Under the pieces are notes generated by a model that worked only from the letters and a program-made list of their open reading frames with translations, did no database searches and had not been told where the DNA came from. The position numbers and the translations under genes are program-made. This document shows, in pieces, positions 55,199 through 62,624 of a DNA stretch of 64,000 nt. Every line of letters starts with the position of its first letter. Position 1 is the stretch's first letter. The stretch covers positions 124,001 to 188,000 of the forward strand of contig NZ_QNRF01000005.1 of NCBI RefSeq assembly GCF_003314975.1. Direction: 5' to 3'. Origin of the DNA: Marinomonas aquiplantarum. Its GTDB lineage: Bacteria; Pseudomonadota; Gammaproteobacteria; Pseudomonadales; Marinomonadaceae.

Positions 55199-56485
55199 TT
55201 ATAAGTTACTCAGGGTAAGGGTTTGTTCTGTGCTAGCAAAATCGACTTTATCAAGGATAATGCGTTGCTTATCATTAAAGAGAAATTGCTGGCAGGCATG
55301 ATGATACAGGGATCCTGTTTCTAGCACCAATCGATATTGGCCCCTAGGGATAAAGTTGGCGGCAAAAGCTTGTTTTTTATTGAGATAGATTGAAAACGGC
55401 GGTTTACCATCGAACGACTGAAAGGTTAATAAACTTTGAGTTGGTAGCTGATTTAAAATACGTAAGCGACTATTGCCTTGGGCGGATCCGATGAGCTCAC
55501 CATGATCAGGGGCAATGCCAGGATAACCGAAACAGCCTGTTTTTCTTGCATTGCTAATACTGCCAAAGCCGCTAGATTGTGCAGGTAACCAGCCATTTTT
55601 ATTTTGATAGCGAATGCTTAACCAATTGCCTTGCTGCTTAAATACCTGAATATCGACTTGTGCCGGTAAGTTGTCTATTACTTTACTTGTGCGATCCGGT
55701 TCAGCATAAAGTGAGCTTGCTTGTAAGGTGTGATTCGTCCCAATTCGAAATTGAGGATACAAACCAGCCACAAACCCTGGGCTGGGTTCGTCCTGTTCTG
55801 ATGCTGACGTTTGATCTTGCCAGTATAGGGTGGCGTAAATACCCGCAGCAAAGCAGGCAATGTAAGTGGCTGCCCGAAAAGCCGCTTTGGCCGCATCCAG
55901 TTTCACCGCATGCACTCTTGGGCTTTCCTCTGTAGGTTGCTCTACTTCATCGTCAATAAAACTTTGATAGGGCGGAATGTCGTAATTTTGTTGTTGGTTA
56001 CTAGACCCTTTATAACCTTCTGAAGTGAAGTTTTCTGATGCTTTGAAGGCTTCTTCATAAAGCGCCTTGATACGCTTTTCATTCAGTGTGTTACGAGCCG
56101 CTTTGATGGCTTCATTGCGTGCTTTTTCCTGATGCGCGTTATTGCGCTTCATTTCTTCGTAAGCACGTTGTCGTTCGCGAATAAAAGCTTCTTGTTCTTT
56201 ATCGCTTGCGCTATCGAAATGGTGATGACGAAAGCCAGCCGTTTGGAATGGATCGGATTGAGTAAAGGAGAAAGGTTTCCAGTCAGCGGTTTGAGCTCCC
56301 TGACGAATGGCGTTTTGGACATTTTCATAAGCCGCTTGTAAGCGCTGGAAAAGTTCAGTGGTATCCGTATCTGGGTTTTTATCTGGATGATACTTCCTTG
56401 CTAGACGTCTAAAAGCACTCTTGGCTTCTTGCTCACTTGCATTGGTCGGGATTTCCAGCAGCTGATAGTCGTCTATTAGGCTCAT
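55199..56485 (-). CDS. J-domain membrane protein with periplasmic SH3 region
   Basis: A 428-residue protein. The N-terminal J domain (~5-70) has the HPD tripeptide at 33-35, so it should stimulate DnaK. A charged coiled region (~100-145) follows, then a single membrane segment (~202-222), an SH3b-like domain (~240-305: LYAEPDRTSKVI, IRYQNKNGWLPAQ) and a C-terminal beta-rich part. With the J domain cytosolic, the SH3 part would be periplasmic. This is not DnaJ or DjlA by architecture. It may couple chaperone activity to the cell wall or envelope; role unknown. Confidence 0.8.
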   Translation of the reverse strand: MSLIDDYQLLEIPTNASEQEAKSAFRRLARKYHPDKNPDTDTTELFQRLQAAYENVQNAIRQGAQTADWKPFSFTQSDPFQTAGFRHHHFDSASDKEQEAFIRERQRAYEEMKRNNAHQEKARNEAIKAARNTLNEKRIKALYEEAFKASENFTSEGYKGSSNQQQNYDIPPYQSFIDDEVEQPTEESPRVHAVKLDAAKAAFRAATYIACFAAGIYATLYWQDQTSASEQDEPSPGFVAGLYPQFRIGTNHTLQASSLYAEPDRTSKVIDNLPAQVDIQVFKQQGNWLSIRYQNKNGWLPAQSSGFGSISNARKTGCFGYPGIAPDHGELIGSAQGNSRLRILNQLPTQSLLTFQSFDGKPPFSIYLNKKQAFAANFIPRGQYRLVLETGSLYHHACQQFLFNDKQRIILDKVDFASTEQTLTLSNL

Positions 56486-56554
56486 GATGTTCTATATAAT
56501 GTGTCGTCAACTAGCGATGAGGTTCATTATGCCTGAATTCGAGAGAGGTACAAA

Positions 56555-59026
56555 CTATTCACAAATGCTGTTCTCCAGTAGTCTTAAATAGTCATCTGGC
56601 GTCATGGGTTTGTATAGGTAATAGCCTTGCCCAATTTCACAATTCCAGTCTTTCAGAGTTTGTAATGTTTGCTGATCTTCAATGCCTTCAGCCACGCTGG
56701 TGATGTTTAATTGTTGGCATAGACGAATCATATTTTGACAAAGATATTGATTGGATTTTTGAGTAAACAGTCCCATGACAAAAAACTGATCTATTTTCAG
56801 CTCATTGGTTTTTAGTGCCACTAAATTCAGCATAGAGCTGTAACCGATGCCAAAATCATCGATGGATAATTTAAAACCAGCGGCATACAGCTCTTCAACA
56901 TTATTGTTCACTATGTCGTTATTGTGAAACATGCTGGTTTCGGTAATCTCGATGGTAAATTGCTCTGGAATTAACTGGTGTGTGTTGATGCTGGCGTTGA
57001 CCTTTTGTGCAAAATTCGCTTGCAGTAAATCCAAGGCGGAAATGTTTAAAGACAAACTGGTTGTCTTGATAATGGCTTGATGCTGACTTGCCCAAGCAAA
57101 GACTTTTTCAAACAACATTTCAGTTAATGGATAAATTAAACCGGCTTGCTCCGCTAATGGGACAAATTCTGCGGGTGAAACTGGACCTAATTGTTCGTTA
57201 TGCCAACGCAATAACACTTCACCGCCAATTATTTTATTGGTCCGTAAACAGACTTGAGGTTGGACATGGTAATGAAGTTTGCCGTTTCGAATGTCTTCTC
57301 GGAGCAAGGTAATAATGGTGAGTTGTTGCGCGTGATCGCTTTTAAGTTCATTGGTGAAAGGAGCCCAATTACCGGAAGAAAAGGTAACCGAATTATGAGC
57401 AATAAGGGCATTTTGATAGAGTTTATCTAGGTTGTTTGCTTGACTTGGGAAAAGGGCGCTGCCCATTTTGTACTGATGACGAAATTGTATTTTATTGAGT
57501 AACGTGGGGTGTTCCAATACTTTTTGAGCTTGCTGGATTTGTGATTCTAACAGGTCAGGAGTGGTGCTGATAAAAGCCAAATTCTTAGCGGTCATTCTAA
57601 TCAGTTTTGTATGGGTTTTATTGGGTAAATGAAACGCCTTCAGTCCTTCAATGCTTTGCAGGTGAAGGTGAATGTCTTGCATTAATTCACACATTACTGC
57701 ATCAGCTTTAGCGGGTCCGAAAGCTTGGCTTAGTGCATGATGGTTGATGATGTCTATAATGACTAGAGCCATTGGGTTTTGGTTTTTTATGCGAGATTGA
57801 AGCTGGTTTGGCAACTCATCAAAATAAAATGAACGATTAGGTAAGCCAGTTGATTGATCTGTTAACAGCTGTAGCTGGCGGTTACGCTCACTTTGCTTAG
57901 CTTTATCTGCCAAAGCAAAGGAAAAGCCTAGCAGTTGAATAATACTAAAAGCTGGGAAAATGGCTTCAGTGAAATCGTTAATTGGTATCAATTTCCAGAA
58001 CAATAATGTGTTGATGAGGCTGCCTAAGATCAGAAAGAACCATGAAAACAGATAAAACCTTACGGCAATAAAGCCGCGTAAAAAAGCTTTAATGCCCCAA
58101 TAAGTACAGCTAATAAAAAGGAATACTTCTATCCCTGCAAACAGTATGGCGACGGTTTTTACTTGAAAAAAAGCGATACTCAGAAAAAAGAGAATGAAGA
58201 CCCAGTCACCGTGACGCGCAATAAAGCTGCTTGGTGAAGGTACTTGAACTTCACGAAGAAAATGCACGCTAAAGCGAAACAACAGCCAAGCACCGACACC
58301 AAATATGAGAAAAATATTTGCGACCAACCATTGACTGACAGTTTCATTAAACAGCCAGCGACTAAAGCCTGTGATAATGGAAAGAGCAATAAATACGAGT
58401 GCATTTAAGCCTAGGTAATAAATAAAACCAGCTTGTCTGAGCATTGTGAAAAGTAATGCATTGTGAGCCAATAAAATAACAAGACAACTGATGATGGCTG
58501 TCCAGAATATAAGCTTATGTTGTCGACTAAACTCAGCCTCAGTGCTGTTGAGCAAATGCATCGGCGTCAATAGGGGGCTTTCACCTGCTTTGCGAATAAG
58601 TAAATGGGTTTCATTAAAGGGTGATAAGGTAATAGGGATAAGAATGCCGTCATAAACAGCGCTAAGCTTGTTCCAGTCCTGTAAGGCGCCACGACTTAAA
58701 TGCTCTACTAATTGAGTGTCATGGAAAACATAAAAATCCAATTCTTCAATGACGTAATAATCTAACTCCAAATAAAATGTTTGTTTTGAAAATGGATAGG
58801 CCCTAGGAAACGTAATTTTGTGCCAGTAGGCGTGATCCGAGAAGTCTTGTGAGCTCTCGTACAAATCTGTGTTGTACTCTTGGTATAAAGCTTCTTTTGG
58901 CGTTAAGGGTGTTTTTTCCGCAAAGGTTGGAAAGGCATTGGTGTCTGTTTGAATATCATATGACCAAGAAGCTTGTGAGGCGAGCAAGACGATCAATAGG
59001 TAAAGTAATTTTATACAAGAGTTCAT
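56555..59026 (-). CDS. 7TMR-DISM membrane protein with degenerate GGDEF and EAL phosphodiesterase domains
   Basis: An 823-residue inner-membrane c-di-GMP protein. Signal peptide ~1-22; a periplasmic 7TMR-DISM extracellular domain (~25-165); seven helices (~170-375); a GGDEF-like domain (~385-560) lacking the GG[D/E]EF signature (TAKNLAFIS at that place), so no cyclase activity; then EAL (~575-820) with GGEVLLRW (EVL for EAL), the metal-site residues ETSMFHNN, SIDDFGIGYSS and LKIDQFFV. The EAL domain looks active. The ATG at 59026 gives a proper signal peptide; an in-frame start at 59077 adds 17 unlikely residues. Confidence 0.88.
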   Translation of the reverse strand: MNSCIKLLYLLIVLLASQASWSYDIQTDTNAFPTFAEKTPLTPKEALYQEYNTDLYESSQDFSDHAYWHKITFPRAYPFSKQTFYLELDYYVIEELDFYVFHDTQLVEHLSRGALQDWNKLSAVYDGILIPITLSPFNETHLLIRKAGESPLLTPMHLLNSTEAEFSRQHKLIFWTAIISCLVILLAHNALLFTMLRQAGFIYYLGLNALVFIALSIITGFSRWLFNETVSQWLVANIFLIFGVGAWLLFRFSVHFLREVQVPSPSSFIARHGDWVFILFFLSIAFFQVKTVAILFAGIEVFLFISCTYWGIKAFLRGFIAVRFYLFSWFFLILGSLINTLLFWKLIPINDFTEAIFPAFSIIQLLGFSFALADKAKQSERNRQLQLLTDQSTGLPNRSFYFDELPNQLQSRIKNQNPMALVIIDIINHHALSQAFGPAKADAVMCELMQDIHLHLQSIEGLKAFHLPNKTHTKLIRMTAKNLAFISTTPDLLESQIQQAQKVLEHPTLLNKIQFRHQYKMGSALFPSQANNLDKLYQNALIAHNSVTFSSGNWAPFTNELKSDHAQQLTIITLLREDIRNGKLHYHVQPQVCLRTNKIIGGEVLLRWHNEQLGPVSPAEFVPLAEQAGLIYPLTEMLFEKVFAWASQHQAIIKTTSLSLNISALDLLQANFAQKVNASINTHQLIPEQFTIEITETSMFHNNDIVNNNVEELYAAGFKLSIDDFGIGYSSMLNLVALKTNELKIDQFFVMGLFTQKSNQYLCQNMIRLCQQLNITSVAEGIEDQQTLQTLKDWNCEIGQGYYLYKPMTPDDYLRLLENSICE

Positions 59027-59140
59027 TCTCCAGATGCCCCATCTCAATTTGAAACTTCTCCCAGTTTTGGCTTGCAATCCGTTCGGCTTTCTTAAAATAT
59101 AGGTGAAATTTTAAATTATGTTGATTTGTTTAGGATATAT

Positions 59141-59629
59141 ATGAGTCACTCGTTAACGCATTTAGATCACCATGGACATGCGCACATGGTGGATGTTTCT
59201 GATAAATCCCCATCAAAACGAACGGCGACAGCACGTGGCGTGCTGACCATGAAGCCTGAAACCCTGTCGAAAATATTGGCGGGTGGTTTGGCGAAAGGCG
59301 ATGTTTTGGCGACAGCGAGAATCGCGGGGATACAAGCCGCAAAGAAAACTTCAGACTTAATCCCCCTTTGTCACCCCTTGATGCTCACTAAGATCAGCGT
59401 TGATATTACACAATTAAATGAATGCCAATTAGAAGTTCTTTGCACTTGTGCATTGTCTGGTAAAACAGGGGTGGAGATGGAAGCCTTAACAGGTGTTAGT
59501 GTGGCCGCGTTGACCTTGTATGATATGTGTAAAGCGGTAGACAAGGGCATTGTTATTGAGAATGTTCAGTTGCTACAGAAAACGGGCGGCAAAAGTGGTG
59601 ATTGGAGCGCAAAAAATGAGCCAAATTAA
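59141..59629 (+). CDS. moaC: Cyclic pyranopterin monophosphate synthase MoaC
   Basis: A 162-residue enzyme that, after MoaA, forms cPMP in molybdenum cofactor synthesis. Marks are [18 protein letters not shown] in part, the active-site [17 protein letters not shown] in part with catalytic Lys/His, and the C-terminal [20 protein letters not shown] in part and GGKSGDW. ATG 59141 is preceded by TAGGATA; a start 15 bases earlier is unlikely. moaD overlaps the end by 14 bases. moaA and moaB are not in the window. Confidence 0.95.
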   Translation: MSHSLTHLDHHGHAHMVDVSDKSPSKRTATARGVLTMKPETLSKILAGGLAKGDVLATARIAGIQAAKKTSDLIPLCHPLMLTKISVDITQLNECQLEVLCTCALSGKTGVEMEALTGVSVAALTLYDMCKAVDKGIVIENVQLLQKTGGKSGDWSAKNEPN

Positions 59630-59870
59630 TGTGGTCTTTTTTGCTTCATTAAGAGAAAAGTTAGCCATGGCGGAGTATCAGCTTGAGGTTGAGTTGCCAT
59701 TAAGTGTTGTTGACTTAAAGAAGACGTTAGCCAGTGAAATCGAGGCAGGGCATCATTTGTTGGATAAAGGCGTGCATTCGTCGGTGGACTTCGAGTTCAC
59801 TCGTGATAATGACATGATACCAACCTCAGCCCGCGAAGTGGCTTTTTTTCCAGCGGTAACTGGAGGCTAG
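59616..59870 (+). CDS. moaD: Molybdopterin synthase small subunit MoaD
   Basis: An 84-residue ubiquitin-fold sulfur carrier. It begins [14 protein letters not shown] and ends with the required Gly-Gly (PAVTGG), which is thiocarboxylated and donates sulfur to cPMP within the MoaD-MoaE complex. The start at 59616 overlaps the end of moaC; longer in-frame starts are inside moaC and rejected. moaE starts immediately after the stop. Confidence 0.94.
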   Translation: MSQINVVFFASLREKLAMAEYQLEVELPLSVVDLKKTLASEIEAGHHLLDKGVHSSVDFEFTRDNDMIPTSAREVAFFPAVTGG

Positions 59871-60317
59871 ATGATTCAGGTGCAAGAGCAAGACTTCCAC
59901 GTTCAAGAGCTATATCAGAACTTACTGGAAGCGAACGTGACGGGTGCGGTGGCGATGTTTGTCGGTTTGGTTAGGCATTTTTCGGATTTGCCGGTCGAAG
60001 CCTGTCATTTTGAGCTTGAACACTATCCGGGCATGACAGAACACAACCTAAAAAGTATTGTTAATGAAGCGAAAGAAAGATGGCCTTTACTCGATGTTAC
60101 TGTAATACACAGGGTTGGTCGATTGTCTATTAATGATCAAATTGTGTTTGTTGGTGTAAGTGCTGCACATCGAGCAGAAGCATTTGCTGCTTGCGACTTT
60201 ATTATGGACTATTTGAAGAGTCGGGCTGCTTTTTGGAAAAAAGAAACCCAGGGCGAAAAGGGCCAATGGGTTTCTGCTGTTGATAAAGATGAGTTAAGTC
60301 TAAAACGTTGGTCTTAA
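59871..60317 (+). CDS. moaE: Molybdopterin synthase large subunit MoaE
   Basis: A 148-residue catalytic subunit. Typical segments: GAVAMFVGLVR, FELEHYPGMTE, VIHRVGRLSINDQIVFVGVS in part, AAHRAEAFAACDFIMDYLK in part, and KKETQGEKGQW with the active-site lysines near the C-terminus. It ends the moaCDE unit and is convergent with the tyrosine recombinase gene 22 bases downstream. No strong terminator is seen between them. Confidence 0.95.
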   Translation: MIQVQEQDFHVQELYQNLLEANVTGAVAMFVGLVRHFSDLPVEACHFELEHYPGMTEHNLKSIVNEAKERWPLLDVTVIHRVGRLSINDQIVFVGVSAAHRAEAFAACDFIMDYLKSRAAFWKKETQGEKGQWVSAVDKDELSLKRWS

Positions 60318-60338
60318 CCACTTTACTAAGGCGAGTAT

Positions 60339-61586
60339 TTAATGAGGTCGTAGGCTTTTTTTACGACCACTAGCATGACGTTCACGATACTCAGTATCAA
60401 TGTACTTATCTGTGGTGGCCATGCTGGCATGGCCTGCATCTTCTCTTACATGTTCTTTGGGTCTGATCTTCACATCTTCTGATATACCAGTATGACGAAG
60501 CCAGTGAACCGTGGCGACGCGTAAATCTTCAGCGTCTGTTTGCATACCGTCTTCACACATACGTAGGTAAGCTTGATCAAAACACGATTGAACAATATTA
60601 CGGACTTGTCGTGTACTGGTCATTGCGCCTTGGCCGCGATTTTTTGGAATCAAAGGCGTGTCTTCTGCAACGGTTGGTAAGCTGGGCAAATCACGGAACT
60701 GGCGATAACGTATTAAAGCATTTAGCATTTCATCCGAAACCGCCACGAGCCGTTCTTTATTTCCCTTAGACAGTACTTTAAACCACCAATGCCCATCCGA
60801 GTCTTTAGTGAAATCTCCCATAACTGGAGCGGATCTTTCGTCGGCAACTAATTCTGAAATACGCAAATACATACCCAATAGAGCATTCATAATGAACAAG
60901 GTTCGTTCATGAGTGGCTGGATCTTCATCTGCGAGCAATTCAGCCGTTTCAATTACATAGTCCCATTGCAAGTTGGAAATGCGTCGTACTTGTTTACGGG
61001 TCACTTCTTTTTTAACAAATTTACTTTTTTGTCGGATTAGTGCCACTGGGTTTTGCTGCACAGCATCTTCTTGCATCAGAAAACCAAAATACGAGGATAA
61101 AATAGAGAAGGTCGCGCGAATCGCAGCTTGCGACAAAGCATGGGTTTTGGTTTTCGGAGTATCACCGTTTTTAAAGGCTAATTTACTCACGTGGGCAACG
61201 AAAGGTCGCCATGATTTGTTAGGGGTTCTCTGTCCCATGTGCAATTTAAAGCGTGCGACATTCTTAGTGCCGATCCAGCTTTCAGGCGGCTCAATGCAAA
61301 AATGGATGAACTCTTCGATCTGCTCGCGACGCAATTCGCTGGTTGGCGTCTTAGCAATATTCCATGACCAGAGTAAAAGTCGTTCTACTTCGCGTCGATA
61401 GGAGTTAAAGGTAGCTTGGGATCCGTTGTAACTATAAATAAAGCACAAGGCTAATTGTAAATCCCGACGATATTGCACTTCTTTAAGTTGTGGGGCGTTT
61501 GCTGTAAGTGATGATGCAATGGCTTCAAACTGTGTAAAAGGGTTGGGAAGATGCTCTAGGTTGTCAATGAGTGCTAACGGTGCCAT
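60339..61586 (-). CDS. Orphan tyrosine recombinase (phage integrase family)
   Basis: A 415-residue site-specific recombinase. A SAM-like core-binding domain (~45-180) precedes the catalytic domain. The catalytic set is complete: Arg242 (LRISELVAD), Lys277 (SKGNKERLV), His361 and Arg364 (HWLRHTG), His386 (GHASM) and the nucleophile Tyr395 (DKYID). No excisionase, phage or transposon genes accompany it, and no tRNA lies beside it. It could be a domesticated integrase, a single-gene remnant of an element, or the recombinase of a host-specific inversion or resolution system. Its upstream region holds a small TA-flanked inverted repeat. Confidence 0.88.
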   Translation of the reverse strand: MAPLALIDNLEHLPNPFTQFEAIASSLTANAPQLKEVQYRRDLQLALCFIYSYNGSQATFNSYRREVERLLLWSWNIAKTPTSELRREQIEEFIHFCIEPPESWIGTKNVARFKLHMGQRTPNKSWRPFVAHVSKLAFKNGDTPKTKTHALSQAAIRATFSILSSYFGFLMQEDAVQQNPVALIRQKSKFVKKEVTRKQVRRISNLQWDYVIETAELLADEDPATHERTLFIMNALLGMYLRISELVADERSAPVMGDFTKDSDGHWWFKVLSKGNKERLVAVSDEMLNALIRYRQFRDLPSLPTVAEDTPLIPKNRGQGAMTSTRQVRNIVQSCFDQAYLRMCEDGMQTDAEDLRVATVHWLRHTGISEDVKIRPKEHVREDAGHASMATTDKYIDTEYRERHASGRKKSLRPH

Positions 61587-61619
61587 GTGGTTTCTTCTGC
61601 TTCTGTCTTCTTTTGTTAG

Positions 61620-61676
61620 TAGGGAAGGGGATCAGCTCATTGCTTGTCATGTGATCGTCTATTCATCCCTTCCTTA
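61620..61676. repeat. 57-bp TA-flanked inverted repeat, possible small relative of the TIR element
   Basis: TAGGGAAGGGGAT (61620-61632) and ATCCCTTCCTTA (61665-61676) are imperfect inverted ends bordered by TA. The ends resemble GGGAAGGT of copies 1-3, but the 32-base interior (with CATGTGAT) has no clear match to them. It lies in the 363-base gap between the recombinase and the small secreted protein genes; the rest of that gap is AT-rich with no gene seen. Confidence 0.4.
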
Positions 61677-61949
61677 GGCTTCTATTCTCGGGCAAGTTGA
61701 CCGCCTTCACAAGTAATTTAAAAAAGTTCAATAAAATTTAAGTTTGTTTTTTTATTCCTTATTTTCTGATTTAAAGAGTGTATTTATGTGAATTTGCTTC
61801 AATCTTGCGTTGTTTAATTCGTATTTGGAAAAAGAGTGGAAGCGAGGGTGGAAAGCTTTTTTATTGATCGAAAAGGACTACTATATATCTACCGAAGCGA
61901 AACAGCTTTATGAATACTAATTTAAATTAAATCCTTTTAGGAGATATAT

Positions 61950-62228
61950 ATGAAAAATTTAACGAAAGCCGCTCTAACTCTTTTAACTGCTACTGCAATG
62001 ACTTCTGCATTTGCAGCGTCTGATGATAACTACTCAGATCGCATTCAAAGTACGAAAGCAGGTATCGAAGCTTTATCAAATACTTTAGAAAATATGGGTG
62101 CTACTGTTGATGCTAGTGTTGATTTGAACGGCGCTTATACTCCTAGCCAAAAAGAAGCCGTTTACGCTGAGAAATACTCTGATCTACAAGATCAATTTGA
62201 CGCACTTCACGCTCAATCAGCTGAATAA
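61950..62228 (+). CDS. Small secreted protein, tandem paralogue 1
   Basis: A 92-residue protein. The signal peptide (~1-22) ends AFA-ASDD. The mature ~70 residues are acidic and probably helical, with the block TLENMGATVDASVDLNGAY in part and YTPSQKEAVYAEKY, ending LHAQSAE. A strong ribosome site (AGGAGATATAT) precedes it, suggesting high expression. It is followed 58 bases later by a close paralogue. No cysteine and no family that I recognise. Confidence 0.75.
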   Translation: MKNLTKAALTLLTATAMTSAFAASDDNYSDRIQSTKAGIEALSNTLENMGATVDASVDLNGAYTPSQKEAVYAEKYSDLQDQFDALHAQSAE

Positions 62229-62286
62229 CATTTAATTGAAAAATTATTCATTATCAAATTAAAGAATTTTTAAAAAGGATATTATT

Positions 62287-62562
62287 ATGAAAAACCTAAA
62301 CAAAACAATTTTAGCTCTAGTAACAGCTTCTGTATTCTCAACAGCGGCAATGGCATCTTCTGATGAAAGCGCTACTGACCGTCTAATGAGTGCTCGTGGT
62401 AGTGTTGAAGCGCTTGCTACTACGCTTGAAAACATGGGTGCAAATGTTGATGCTAGTGTCGATTTGAATGGTGCTTACACACCAGCTCAAAAAACAGCTG
62501 TATATGAACAGAAACATGATGAATTACAAGCTCAGTTTGATTCACTACACGCTGAATCATAA
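62287..62562 (+). CDS. Small secreted protein, tandem paralogue 2
   Basis: A 91-residue paralogue of the preceding protein. The signal peptide differs most (MKNLNKTILALVTASVFSTA in part) and ends AMA-SSDE. The mature C-terminal half is nearly identical in pattern: TLENMGANVDASVDLNGAY in part, TPAQKTAVYEQK, LQAQFDSLHAES. AAAGGATATT precedes the ATG. A good terminator follows, so the pair is probably one transcript. Function unknown. Confidence 0.75.
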   Translation: MKNLNKTILALVTASVFSTAAMASSDESATDRLMSARGSVEALATTLENMGANVDASVDLNGAYTPAQKTAVYEQKHDELQAQFDSLHAES

Positions 62563-62575
62563 TGTTGATTATTAA

Positions 62576-62609
62576 AAAAGCCAGATGAGTTTCTCATCTG
62601 GCTTTTTTT
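62576..62609 (+). terminator. Terminator after the small secreted protein pair
   Basis: GCCAGATGAG (62580-62589), loop TTT, CTCATCTGGC (62593-62602), flanked by A-run and seven T; likely bidirectional, also serving the convergent M48 gene. Confidence 0.9.
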
Positions 62610-62624
62610 GTTTGAGCGCTTTTT

